NCBI GenBank assembly: GCA_965208685.1
Contig: CBDBPL010000007.1
Location: 2,356,001 to 2,420,000 of the forward strand
Source: JAJEFO01 sp965208685
GTDB lineage: Bacteria > Pseudomonadota > Alphaproteobacteria > Rhodobacterales > Rhodobacteraceae
Reading direction: 5' to 3'
DNA: 64,000 nt
Shown: positions 34,381 to 42,970 of the stretch, piece by piece
Layout: each line of letters opens with the position of its first letter
Numbering within the stretch: position 1 is the first letter of the stretch
Translations under genes and position numbers: made by a program
Notes under the pieces: generated by a model
What the model was told of the DNA's origin: nothing
Database searches by the model: none
Seen by the model: only the letters and a program-made list of their open reading frames with translations

Positions 34381-35229
34381 ATGTTCGAAATCAGGAAATT
34401 CACTGGATTCGTCGGTGCGGAATTGTGCGGTCCAAGTCTCGCCAAGGGCATCGACGAGGCTATGGCGCACGCGTTACGGGAGGCTCTGGCAGTCCATCAC
34501 ATGATTGTCTTGCGTGGCCAGCAACTTTCCCTTGACGGCCAGAAACGTCTCAACTCGGTGTTCGGCCCCGCCATGCGCCTACCTTATGTCAAGCCGCTCG
34601 ACGACGACCCGGAGGTAATCGCCGTCCTCAAGGAGGCGCATGAGGTCAACACTGGCGTGTTTGGGGGCGAGTGGCATTCTGACTTCAGCTTTCTCGAAAG
34701 CCCACCGGCAGGATCCGTCCTGAACGCCGTTGAGGTGCCGGAGGTAGGCGGTGACACGATTTGGTCAAGCCAGGTTGCGGCCTACGCGTCGCTGCCCCGC
34801 GACCTGAAGGCTGTTGTCGATCACCGAAAAGCCGTCCACGTTGGTGCGCCCTACGGAGTGAAGCATGCGCCGCCGAAAGAGGACCAGGCCAACGGATCAA
34901 TGCAGATGTCCCGAGGCGATCCGAACGCCGACCGCGAAACAATGCACCCTTCGGTGATCATGGACCCGGCCAGCGGTGCCAAATCCCTGTTCCTGAACCC
35001 GATCTACACCACGCGATTTGACGGCATGTCCGACAGCGAGAGTCGCCCGATCCTGGACGAAATCTACAAGCACGCAACACGTCCTGATTTCTCGTGCCGT
35101 CTGCGATGGCGGCCAGGTGATGTCGCTGTTTGGAACAATCGCACCACCCTGCACTATGCAACGAACGATTATGACGGAACACGGCGATTGCTGTATCGCA
35201 CAACGTACAGCGCTGCACCGCCTGCCTGA
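34381..35229 (+). CDS. TauD/TfdA family 2-oxoglutarate-dependent dioxygenase
   Basis: A 282-residue Fe(II)/2-oxoglutarate dioxygenase. The iron ligands H99 and D101 lie in GEWHSDFSF and the distal H258 in TLHYATNDYDGTRR, whose arginines bind 2-oxoglutarate. Family members cleave taurine, alkyl sulfates or phenoxyacetates such as 2,4-D; which applies cannot be told. ATG 34381 is the only sensible start although no strong Shine-Dalgarno is visible. It is intact amid relics, following the AMP-ligase fragment by about 260 bp. Confidence 0.9.
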   Translation: MFEIRKFTGFVGAELCGPSLAKGIDEAMAHALREALAVHHMIVLRGQQLSLDGQKRLNSVFGPAMRLPYVKPLDDDPEVIAVLKEAHEVNTGVFGGEWHSDFSFLESPPAGSVLNAVEVPEVGGDTIWSSQVAAYASLPRDLKAVVDHRKAVHVGAPYGVKHAPPKEDQANGSMQMSRGDPNADRETMHPSVIMDPASGAKSLFLNPIYTTRFDGMSDSESRPILDEIYKHATRPDFSCRLRWRPGDVAVWNNRTTLHYATNDYDGTRRLLYRTTYSAAPPA

Positions 35230-35399
35230 GACCTATGGCCGCAAGACTGCTGCATTGATTTTGCCGCGCGCGCAGCCCGGGTCGTAGCCCGAACTGGGTG
35301 CTCAGGCGGCGACGGCTTGGTTCGCCCGCCAATCCCTGTCCGTGATCCCGGGACCTGCCCCCGCACCTGTTTCCGGATCCACGCCCCGCTAGGCTCAGG

Positions 35400-35592
35400 G
35401 CGGACCCGAGGTAGCCACCGATCCTTGCCGGGCTCACGGACCCCGAGAAGGCCCGGTTCCACTTCCCGGCGGTGGACGGGGCGATGTCGAAGCTGGCGGC
35501 CGCGGCACGGCAGGTTTCGCGGGCCTGCATGGCCAAGACGACGCGCGTGCGAAGATCGGTGGAGTAGGCTCAGGGCATTTCGGAAGCCTCCT
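35400..35592 (-). pseudogene. IS630-type transposase N-terminal fragment
   Basis: Starting at the ATG near 35586 the reading is MP-stop-AYSTDLRTRVVLAMQARET, then RAAAASFDIAPSTAGKWNRAF and ARIGGYLGSAL, the helix-turn-helix N-terminus of IS630/Tc1-like transposases. Codon 3 is TGA where this family has a sense codon, and the sequence diverges after about 60 residues. A likely element end with GAGCGTGTCGGACC lies at 35645-35669. Remnant only. Confidence 0.7.
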
Positions 35593-35644
35593 GATTGCGA
35601 TGCGCGCATCGAACGGGTCCTCCGCCTCAATGGGAAACCCCAAT

Positions 35645-35669
35645 GATTCCAATTAGGTCCGACACGCTC
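35645..35669 (-). repeat. Probable IS630-like element end
   Basis: Reading the minus strand, GAGCGTGTCGGACCTAATTG precedes the transposase fragment by about 60 bp, the right place for a terminal inverted repeat. The partner end was not found. Confidence 0.4.
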
Positions 35670-35684
35670 TAAACGGGAGCCGCA

Positions 35685-35981
35685 ATGATGGCCACGTTTG
35701 AAACGGCGGCGCAGGATCATGGCGGCGACGTGCAGTCTCTCGATAGTACCTTCAAGTCCAGTGAGCTGCAAAATGCCGATACACTCTTTCGGGACATGCG
35801 CAGAGAAATTGAAGAAGACTCGAAGAGACGCCAGAAAAAACTCGCCGTGGGCTTTGCAGCGTCCGCGACTGCGCTTGGAATCCACGGCCCAATGCCTACA
35901 AGCTCCCGAAGCCCCGACAAACCCTTTGCATCCGAGAACACAGAGCCGGAATTGCGGCAGCACCATTCCGGTGACGGATAA
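35685..35981 (+). CDS. Hypothetical protein, possibly the tail of a large adhesin
   Basis: A 98-codon frame whose middle, SELQNADTLFRDMRREIEED followed by SKRRQKKLAVGFAASATALG, resembles the membrane-proximal C-terminal tail found in giant cadherin/VCBS-repeat proteins (an acidic helix, then a hydrophobic STALS-type segment). The rest of such a gene is absent, and an IS630 relic abuts its 5' side. It may be a truncated leftover or chance coding. GGGAGCCGCA precedes the ATG. Low certainty. Confidence 0.3.
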   Translation: MMATFETAAQDHGGDVQSLDSTFKSSELQNADTLFRDMRREIEEDSKRRQKKLAVGFAASATALGIHGPMPTSSRSPDKPFASENTEPELRQHHSGDG

Positions 35982-36224
35982 TTTGGTCGTTGCGCCAAGG
36001 CCCGTTCCAAGACCCATCGTCATCGTTGACCAGGCCGGCAATGAGGGCTTCGCAGAATAGCTGGAGGCCCAATGCATTCAACGTTGCTACTGGACGAGGC
36101 TCTTTCGCGGGCTTTTTTGGATCCAATGCGCTCGTCACCATGAGCGTTGTCGGCTGATCGGCCTACGGGAAGCACGCGTTCGCCTTGTGTTGGGGATGTT
36201 GCTGCTGCGCAGGATGGTCGTGGC

Positions 36225-39092
36225 TCACCATCTTGCGATCAGGCTGAGGCCGACGGCGTTCTCTGGCGTGTCGCTGACACGCTGGCGTCGTTCGGCCTCG
36301 ACGCGCAGCTCCAGCGACTCAGCCCCAGAGCCCGCGAGACGCCAACCCGCTCCAGCGACGAGGCCATGCCTAGGCTCCGCGCCGCTGTAGTCCCGTTCGC
36401 GCCGCGTCGCTTCGAGACCGAGGTTGAAGGCAAGCCCGCGCGGCTCGCGCTCCGCAAGGCGCCAGCCGAGCCGCAGTTCGCGAGCGCCTTCCGACAGGTC
36501 CAGTCCCATCTCCGGGACCGATGCGAAGCGCCCCGATAGGGCCTGGAGGCCGTAGCCGAGCCTCAGTTCGAGGCGGTCACCGGGACTCGCTCCGCCCTCC
36601 CCGGATTTCCCGACATCGTTCTTTGCAGAGAGAACTCCGAGCGTCCTCCGTCCGAGCTGCGCGTCCATGCCAGCCGGCGCCTGCACGCCAATCGAACGCG
36701 CGATGGAAAGAGAAGGGCCAAGCTCGCTCTCCGGGCGCGGGTCCCAGGCCAGCGAGACCGCCAAGCCCCGGTCACGGAAGCCCTTCGAGGTGTGCGTCAG
36801 AATCCCGCGCCCGCTCACCTCTGCCGAGACGCCCCGTTCCGCGTGACGCCAGGAGACCCCGCCGCCGAGGTCGACCCCGAAACCGGCATCCGCGTCGCCG
36901 CCGTCATGACGCGCGGCAATCTCGACGCGCGGCACCAGCGCGCCGCCGCCGAGAGTCATTCCGCGCCAGCTCGCCGCCAGGCCGAGCCGAAGCCGCGTCG
37001 TCCTCGCCTCCGATGCAGCGAGCGTGCCGTCGTCGGCGTGTACGGCCGCGGAGGCCGTGCGTACCGCCAGAACGTCCGCAACCGCGGCTAGATCGGGCCC
37101 GCCCGTCTCCGCCGCGTCCATCAGCGCGCCGCGCAGACCCGCAACCGCCATAGAGAGCCCGATGCCGACCCGCGCCTCCGGCTTGCCGTCCGGTCGGAGC
37201 GTGAGCGTGCCGTCGCCGCGGCCCAGCACGCCCCACAGTGTCACGCGCTCGTTCAGCGCGTGGTGCCCGTAGGGATAGACTCCGGTCAGCTCGGCCTCGA
37301 CCTCGCCCCCGCCGGACCCGCTCCGGTAGCCGCCTGTCCCGCGCGAACGGGCCACCGCGACCCCTGCGGTCCAGCGCTCTCTAGTCCAGTCGGTCCCGAC
37401 AATGGCGGTCGCCACCTCGCCGTCGAGCGAAAGGCCGCCCTCGCGCCCGTCGAAGTTCGAGCGCGAACCCCGGCCCCAGAACGAGGCATGGCCGCCCGCG
37501 GATGTCTCCGCCGTCATCTCGAAGGAGGTCCCGGCCAGCAGGTCGCGCGCCGCGCCATCCAGCTTGTCCTCCTCCCCGTTGTCGCCGTTCTCCCCGGTTT
37601 CGAACGCTAGCAGCGACAGAAAGGCGACGCGCTCCTCATCCGTGAACGCAGGCAGCGCGAGGGTATCTTCCCCGGTCCCGTCGCCTGCCATTTCCGCCGC
37701 CTCGGTTCCCGCACCGGAGGGCAGCACCTGGCCAGCCATCCGGCCCCGGAAGCCCGACACCCGGACCGCGGCCAGCCGGTCTCCCACCGCATCCAGCACC
37801 TGCTCAGCGACAGTGCGACCGAACCGTGCAAGCCACGCCCGCGGGATCGGCCCGGCGTCGTTTCGGTCGCCCGAGACCGGCGGCGCAGCGGCGGTTCCGT
37901 AGAAGCCCGACCCGACGATGAAGTTGACCGGGATTACGGTCCCGTCCGTTCTTTGAATTTGGCCAGCGAACTCCCTTGCATAGCCCAGCTTGGGAACATC
38001 GGCGCTGTCAGTGGCGTCGTCGGGATCGTCGAAATAGTACTCCACGAAGCCGCCTTCCGGGCTGCTTTTCGCCGCGGCGATTACCTGCGGCAGAATCAAC
38101 TCTCCGGTCACCGCGTCCCGCACGGTCGGCACCAGAGGCCGATTCTCGAACCTGTCCGGAAACGCCGCGTGAAAGGTGATGACGTTGCTGACGGTGTCCA
38201 GCACGTAGAGATACACGGAACCGTGCCGCCACGGCCCGTTCGGATCGCGCAAGGCTATCCTGGCCTTCGAAGAGGCGGCCACGTCGCCGGTCCTCTGGAT
38301 TCCGAGCATGTAGTTTCCGGCTTCCGTGACGAAGGCCTTCAGGGTCGTTCGGTCCACCACGTCACTGGCCGTGATCGCCGGGTCGCCGTAGTCGATGGCT
38401 TCGGCGCCAACGGGAACCAGGTGAGCCTCGCCGAGATCGAATCCCGCAAGCAGCACTATCGGAGCCCCAAGATTGGGCGAGACATAGACGCTGGCGTAGC
38501 CCGAAGCGCCAGGTATTGCTGGCCGCACACCGGGCGAGGGTGCGCTGGCATCGAACGCGCCGTCCGGTTCCTGCGCCAACGTGGCATTGATCGCGGCGAA
38601 TGCCCTGTTGCGCGCATCGGGATCGGGAGACGCCGCGTCGGCCAGAGCAGCCGGCGGCACGCCCAGAGCAGAAAGGATCTCCGCATAGATCAAGGGATTG
38701 AGCTGCCTGCCCGCCAAGGTCATGTCCTTCGCGTGAAGGAACACCCTGCCGTCGGGCGTCAGGGTCACGATGTAGATGGAACCGGAACGCCAGGCACTCC
38801 CCTCCTGCCTTATGAGACATCCGACATACAGCCCTTGTTCCACTGTCGTCGCCTGCAGGGCACGTTCCTTGGCCCGATCTCTCGAGGCCAGTGCGAAGTC
38901 CCTCAGGAGTCCGCGGTCGCCTTCAACCTGCTGCGCCGTCACGGGCGGTGGCGCAACGGGGGTCGTGCCGGCAGGAAGGGGACAGGCTTCCTGTGCCAGG
39001 GCCGGCCGCGGATCGGCAAAGACGAAGCCCAGCAGCAGAAAGCAAAGCACGACAGATTTCGGCGTCCTGGTTCTTCGCGTCCTGGTGTTCAT
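36225..39092 (-). CDS. Autotransporter beta-barrel protein with Cache-like sensor passenger
   Basis: A 955-residue secreted outer-membrane protein. The ATG at 39092 starts a signal peptide with a basic N-terminus, a hydrophobic core VVLCFLLLGFVF and ALA cleavage site. Residues about 40-130 and 250-400 look like Cache (small-ligand sensing) domains: GLYVGCLIRQEGSAWRSGSI with VFLHAKDMTLAGRQLNP, and PWRHGSVYLYVLDTVSNVIT with NRPLVPTVRDAVTGELI. Next comes a helix of the WLARFGRTVAEQVLDAVGDR type, then an autotransporter barrel of about 350 residues with alternating strands, ending in the aromatic ...LSLIARW expected for Bam recognition. Cache domains normally sit in chemoreceptors and kinases, so this architecture is unusual. 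No operon partner is evident. Confidence 0.85.
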   Translation of the reverse strand: MNTRTRRTRTPKSVVLCFLLLGFVFADPRPALAQEACPLPAGTTPVAPPPVTAQQVEGDRGLLRDFALASRDRAKERALQATTVEQGLYVGCLIRQEGSAWRSGSIYIVTLTPDGRVFLHAKDMTLAGRQLNPLIYAEILSALGVPPAALADAASPDPDARNRAFAAINATLAQEPDGAFDASAPSPGVRPAIPGASGYASVYVSPNLGAPIVLLAGFDLGEAHLVPVGAEAIDYGDPAITASDVVDRTTLKAFVTEAGNYMLGIQRTGDVAASSKARIALRDPNGPWRHGSVYLYVLDTVSNVITFHAAFPDRFENRPLVPTVRDAVTGELILPQVIAAAKSSPEGGFVEYYFDDPDDATDSADVPKLGYAREFAGQIQRTDGTVIPVNFIVGSGFYGTAAAPPVSGDRNDAGPIPRAWLARFGRTVAEQVLDAVGDRLAAVRVSGFRGRMAGQVLPSGAGTEAAEMAGDGTGEDTLALPAFTDEERVAFLSLLAFETGENGDNGEEDKLDGAARDLLAGTSFEMTAETSAGGHASFWGRGSRSNFDGREGGLSLDGEVATAIVGTDWTRERWTAGVAVARSRGTGGYRSGSGGGEVEAELTGVYPYGHHALNERVTLWGVLGRGDGTLTLRPDGKPEARVGIGLSMAVAGLRGALMDAAETGGPDLAAVADVLAVRTASAAVHADDGTLAASEARTTRLRLGLAASWRGMTLGGGALVPRVEIAARHDGGDADAGFGVDLGGGVSWRHAERGVSAEVSGRGILTHTSKGFRDRGLAVSLAWDPRPESELGPSLSIARSIGVQAPAGMDAQLGRRTLGVLSAKNDVGKSGEGGASPGDRLELRLGYGLQALSGRFASVPEMGLDLSEGARELRLGWRLAEREPRGLAFNLGLEATRRERDYSGAEPRHGLVAGAGWRLAGSGAESLELRVEAERRQRVSDTPENAVGLSLIARW

Positions 39093-39696
39093 GTTGCGGT
39101 GTTCCCATTGTTTGGATGACGACAGAGCACGCACATAGTGCGCCAGATGAAGTACCAATCCCAGCATTTTCAAACCTGGCCTCGATCTGGGCCTGCCGTC
39201 ACGGCGTCGGGTGCGAGGCGCCAATCGCTTCGCCTGAGCCTCTTGCCCCGAGATTCTGTCAAATGCGCACGTCTATGTGTGCCTTGGCGGAAAACATGCT
39301 AACCTGCGCCCGTTCAGGACCGGGTTCGGACCTGACCCTTCGTTCTTGAAGGATCTTGTTGCAGTCAAATGAGAACCCCAGGTTTGCGGGAGCCCGGCCG
39401 GACCGACTCCAGTCTTGGTCGGGGAGCCCAGGCTGCTCAGCTGCCGCTGGTCAGAATGCCCGAAGACCCGGATTGGGGAAATTGCGAGGAGTCAGCGGCA
39501 TAGGTTCCCCTTTTGCTCAAAGGAGAGAGCGCCATTCGCGTGGCTGAGCTCGCGAAGGGAATGAAGATGCTTCCAAATATATTGAATCGGTTCTCGATGA
39601 AAGTTGATGCGCTCGGAAGGAAAATGCGTTTCGACTTCATCCCGAGGGCCCGAATCGCTACAACCGACCAATCTGGAACACACCGTTGCTGAAGAG
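39093..39696. other. Long intergenic region upstream of terB
   Basis: About 600 bp between the divergent autotransporter and terB genes. Short frames are present but nothing recognisable. It should hold the promoters of both genes. An imperfect hairpin CCGAC...GTCGG lies near 39398-39418. Confidence 0.4.
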
Positions 39697-40137
39697 ATGT
39701 TTGGTGAACTGCTCCGCCGCATGACGGCACCTGAACCCGAATCGCTTTCCGGTGGCGATTCCCGGCTGGCGCTGGCTGCCCTGCTTGTCCGGATCGCGCG
39801 TGCGGACGGGAGTTATGACGATTCAGAGAAATCGCGCATCAACAAGGTCCTGGCACGGCGTTTTGACCTGTCGCCCTTCGAAGTCGCAGAGATTCGCAGG
39901 AATGCCGAGACACTCGAGTCGGAAGCCCCGGACACGGTGCGCTTCACCCGCGCCATCAAGGCTGCCGTGCCACACGAGGATCGCGAACAGATCATGGAAT
40001 CCCTCTGGGAGATCGCTCTTGCGGACGGTTCGCGAGACCACGAGGAAGATGCATTGATGCGCCTCGTTGCCCCCATGCTCGGGATCAATGACCGCGACAG
40101 CGCCATTGCCCGCCAGCGCGCCGCGAAGAAGGGATGA
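39697..40137 (+). CDS. TerB family tellurite resistance-like protein
   Basis: A 146-residue cytosolic helical protein of the TerB fold. Characteristic parts are LALAALLVRIARADGSYDDSE, with the paired acidic metal-binding motif ARADG, repeated as EIALADGSRDHEEDAL in the second half. Despite the name, most TerB-like proteins have no proven tellurite role. The ATG at 39697 gives the family N-terminus MFGELLRRMTAPEPE. Its stop overlaps the next start (ATGA), so it is coupled to the PhnD-like gene. Confidence 0.88.
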   Translation: MFGELLRRMTAPEPESLSGGDSRLALAALLVRIARADGSYDDSEKSRINKVLARRFDLSPFEVAEIRRNAETLESEAPDTVRFTRAIKAAVPHEDREQIMESLWEIALADGSRDHEEDALMRLVAPMLGINDRDSAIARQRAAKKG

Positions 40138-40895
40138 TCGCGAGCTTGCCCATGTATGACCGGCCGGAGACAGCGGCCGCGCTCGACCGGCTCTGGGCCA
40201 ACTTTCGGGATGCATGGCCGGGCGCACCAGCAACCCTGACGCGAAGCGACGACCCGTGGAGACATTGGAGACATCCCGAACTCCTGCTTTCCCAAACATG
40301 CAGCCTGCCATACCGGGCACGCCTGCACGGAACCGTGCAACTGGTCGGCGCACCGGCGCATGACCTGCCGTGCCCGGAAGGCCACTACTTCAGCACCATT
40401 GTTGCGCGGGCGGATGACAGCCGGTCGACGCTGTCCGACTTCGCGGACGCGTGCCCAGCGATCAACGACCCGCTGTCCCAGTCGGGATGGGCTGCGCTTG
40501 ATGCCATGGCCAAGGACGAAGGGATCCGCTTCTCCACGCCGGTCATGACCGGTTCACACGCGGCGAGCGCCCATGCGGTCGCGAATCGCGTTGCGGACCT
40601 TGCTGCCATTGATGCCGTGTCATGGAATCACATAAAGGAATTCAATGGCCTGCCGACGGGCCTCAAGACAATCGTCAACACGCCTCCCACACCAGCCCTG
40701 CCCTACATCGCCGGCAAGGCAGAAGACGTGCGCATGGTCTTCGACGCGCTTCGAAACGCGATCCAGGATCTGGACGATGCCGACAAGGGCTTGCTCTGCC
40801 TCAACGACCTCACCAAGGTACATGCGAAAGACTACCTTGAATTGCCGATGCCGGCTGCGCTTCCACGCACCTCGGCCGGCAAGCGCTCCTCATGA
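40134..40895 (+). CDS. PhnD/SsuA-type solute-binding-like protein without signal peptide
   Basis: A 253-residue protein with the fold of phosphonate/phosphite ABC-transporter binding proteins: LLLSQTCSLPYRARLHG, HYFSTIVARADD and the SGWAALDAMAK loop correspond to the ligand cleft. No signal peptide is visible, so it may act in the cytosol or use a non-classical route. It overlaps terB by four bases, a gene pair I associate with Rhodobacteraceae. No permease or ATPase gene is next to it. Ligand unknown. Confidence 0.82.
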   Translation: MIASLPMYDRPETAAALDRLWANFRDAWPGAPATLTRSDDPWRHWRHPELLLSQTCSLPYRARLHGTVQLVGAPAHDLPCPEGHYFSTIVARADDSRSTLSDFADACPAINDPLSQSGWAALDAMAKDEGIRFSTPVMTGSHAASAHAVANRVADLAAIDAVSWNHIKEFNGLPTGLKTIVNTPPTPALPYIAGKAEDVRMVFDALRNAIQDLDDADKGLLCLNDLTKVHAKDYLELPMPAALPRTSAGKRSS

Positions 40896-41002
40896 AGAGC
40901 GAACCGGGCATTTGGCGTGGCCAGGAGCCTGGAATTCCGGCACATTCTCAATCGGACGCAATAGAAGCGCGGCAGGGCGAGTTGAAGGACAGGGGTTGCT
41001 GC

Positions 41003-41943
41003 ATGCCAGCGCGAGATGGCCGACGCGATGAAGGGCGGGAAGTTCCGCCGACGTCCGCGATTGACAGGCGCGCCATGCACGTTTGCTGCGAAATTCCGGG
41101 TGGCAAGGCGCTTCCTGGCACCGACCGTCCGTTGATTCCGGTCGACGAGGAAGGTCCGGCTCGACGCAAGCGCGTATCCGGGTTTCACATGATGGAAGCC
41201 TCAATCACGAACGCGATGTTCGCGGCCTTCGTTGAAGAAACCGGGTTTGAGACCGAAGCCGAACGGTTTGGCTGGTCTTTCGTGTTCCATCGAGACGCTT
41301 CGAAAACTGTCGCCGAGGCGCAGGCCGTTCTTGGCGATCAGTGGTGGCGCAGGATCGATGGCGCTTCATGGCGACTGGTCAACGGCCCGGATTCCGAGGA
41401 TGCCTGGCACCCCGATCACCCGGCGGTCCATGTGTCCTGAAACGACGCTTGGGCCTACGCGGGCTGGGCGGGCGGACGCCACCCAACCGAAGTCGAATGG
41501 GAGCACGCGGCACGAGGCGGACTTGGCGACATGCCATTTCCATGGGGCGAGGAGGATTTCCCGAGGAGGAACCCGACGATTCCGCCTTCTTCCCCTGCAG
41601 CATATGGCAGGGCAGATTCCCGGACGAGAACGCCTGTGCCGACGGATACGCAACTACAGCTCCAGCGAAGTCCTTCGCGGCGAACGGCCACGGTCTCTAC
41701 AACATGTGTGGCAACGTATGGGAATGGACCGCTGACCCCTTCAAGCTCCGCTCGTTGTCGAAACGGGCAAAGGCCCATCACGCAAACCAGCCAGGGACCA
41801 AGGTCATGAAGGGTGGCTCCTTCCTTTGTCACAAGAGCTACTGTTTTCGCTATCGCATTGCGGCCCGAACCGGCACGACGGCCGACACGACTACGGCACA
41901 TCAGGGATTCAGGCTGGTCTTCGACGAACGTTTGCATCGATGA
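41003..41943 (+). pseudogene. Formylglycine-generating enzyme family (SUMF1-like), broken
   Basis: FGE-family enzymes oxidise a Cys to formylglycine in sulfatases or act on small thiols. The ATG at 41003 (AGGGG eight bases upstream) begins CCMPARDG-type sequence, then KRVSGFHMMEASITNAMFAA and AERFGWSFVF. At 41438 a TGA stands where the family has Trp (HPAVHVS-W-NDA); the reading continues in frame as AYAGWAGGRHPTEVEWEHAA, then shifts by one near 41565 to EEEPDDSAFFPCSIWQGRFP, LYNMCGNVWEWTAD and the catalytic pair GGSFLCHKSYC. So both catalytic cysteines survive but the gene has a nonsense and a frameshift. No sulfatase gene is nearby. Confidence 0.85.
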
Positions 41944-42046
41944 ATCTGGTTCCACGAACCGGTAGCTGCTGCACGCGCCGGGACTCACCAGCCTGGGTGC
42001 GTGACCAGTCAGTTGAGCGGCCTCCTCTCTCTTCAGTAAGACTTCC

Positions 42047-42400
42047 CTAGGCCATTGATTTCGCGCCGCGTTCCGATTCCGGGTCTTCGAGCATTCTGAC
42101 CAGCTGGTAGCCGAACTGCTTGGCGCGCCGTCCAAGGTTCGAGACGGTGCGGTCCACGCGGCGCCGCTCGCAGGTCTCGACCTGCGCTCCACGCATTCCT
42201 CCCCTCGCGTGACCAGCGTGTGGATCAGGCATGCAAGTTCGCGCGCGGTTGCCGCGATTGCCACCGGCGCATCCTTCCGTGCGAGGCGCCCACGGTGCCT
42301 GGCGCCGATGAACGTCTGGCACCTGCGGGCGGACACGGCGGCCATGCGCAGGGCCTGCGCCACGTTGTCGACCACCTTGGGCGAGCGCCCCGGCGGGGAC
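42047..42400 (-). pseudogene. IS110-type transposase C-terminal fragments
   Basis: In one frame, QALRMAAVSARRCQTFIGAR leads to AIAATARELACLIHTLVTRG, the C-terminal helix set of IS110/IS116/IS902 transposases. The remaining TVSNLGRRAKQFGYQLV is found in a second frame, so a frameshift separates them. The N-terminal DEDD catalytic part is absent. Confidence 0.65.
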
Positions 42401-42429
42401 TGCCGCCGCTGATCCGGGTTCCTGGCGCC

Positions 42430-42663
42430 AGCCACGAGCCGAAGTGCCGTGCGGACGGGAAGGCTCCTCGTCACGCGGACACGGGACGGACGATGGCAGT
42501 TCCTGCGGCGAGAGAGACAGCCTTGCAACGAATTCGAAATCGACCGACTCTCGGCGTCCCAAACGCAAGGCAATGGCCGTGCCCCCTTGCAATGTGAACG
42601 AGGCCGGCGCCTTCAACAGCGCCGGCCACAACGACGATTGCGCTTCATGCAGCACATCGATGC
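42430..42663 (-). pseudogene. AbiEii/AbiGii-type nucleotidyltransferase toxin fragment
   Basis: The frame reads DVLHEAQSSLWPALLKAPAS then FTLQGGTAIALRLGRRESVD, the N-terminus of the nucleotidyltransferase AbiEii family, including the GG(T) motif before the metal-binding acidic residues. After about 75 residues it becomes unrelated and runs into the IS110 relic. AbiEii proteins are the toxins of abortive-infection systems; no AbiEi antitoxin is present. A truncated defence gene. Confidence 0.65.
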
Positions 42664-42970
42664 GGGGGCGGGAAACGGCGGAGAAGGGGCAGCGCCATGC
42701 CCCGATTGCAGCGGCTTCCCCCCGCCCGTGACCATCGCTCCCGAACGCGTCGGGTACATGCCGATGCCGCTTCTTGGGTGGGTCGGCGGGCTGACCGCGC
42801 CACCCAACGTCCATGTCGGCGCAAGGCCTGCCCGTGACAAGCCGTCCCGGGCGGAAATCACTTCCGATGCAGTGCCGTCTCTGGATCCGCCCACGGAGGC
42901 TTCACATCATCCTGGATTCCCTTCGCGGAAGGGATTCGCGTTTCCACTGATCCCGGGCGGATCGAGCACG

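Noticed and set aside
34381..35229. Calling the dioxygenase TfdA or TauD specifically
   Set aside because: The iron and 2-oxoglutarate residues are common to the whole family and no substrate-specific residue set can be judged by eye.
41438..41440. UGA read as Trp or selenocysteine in the SUMF1-like gene
   Set aside because: Elsewhere TGA is an ordinary stop (for example iscB and mce) and TGG encodes Trp; no selenocysteine insertion element is apparent, and the same gene also has a frameshift.
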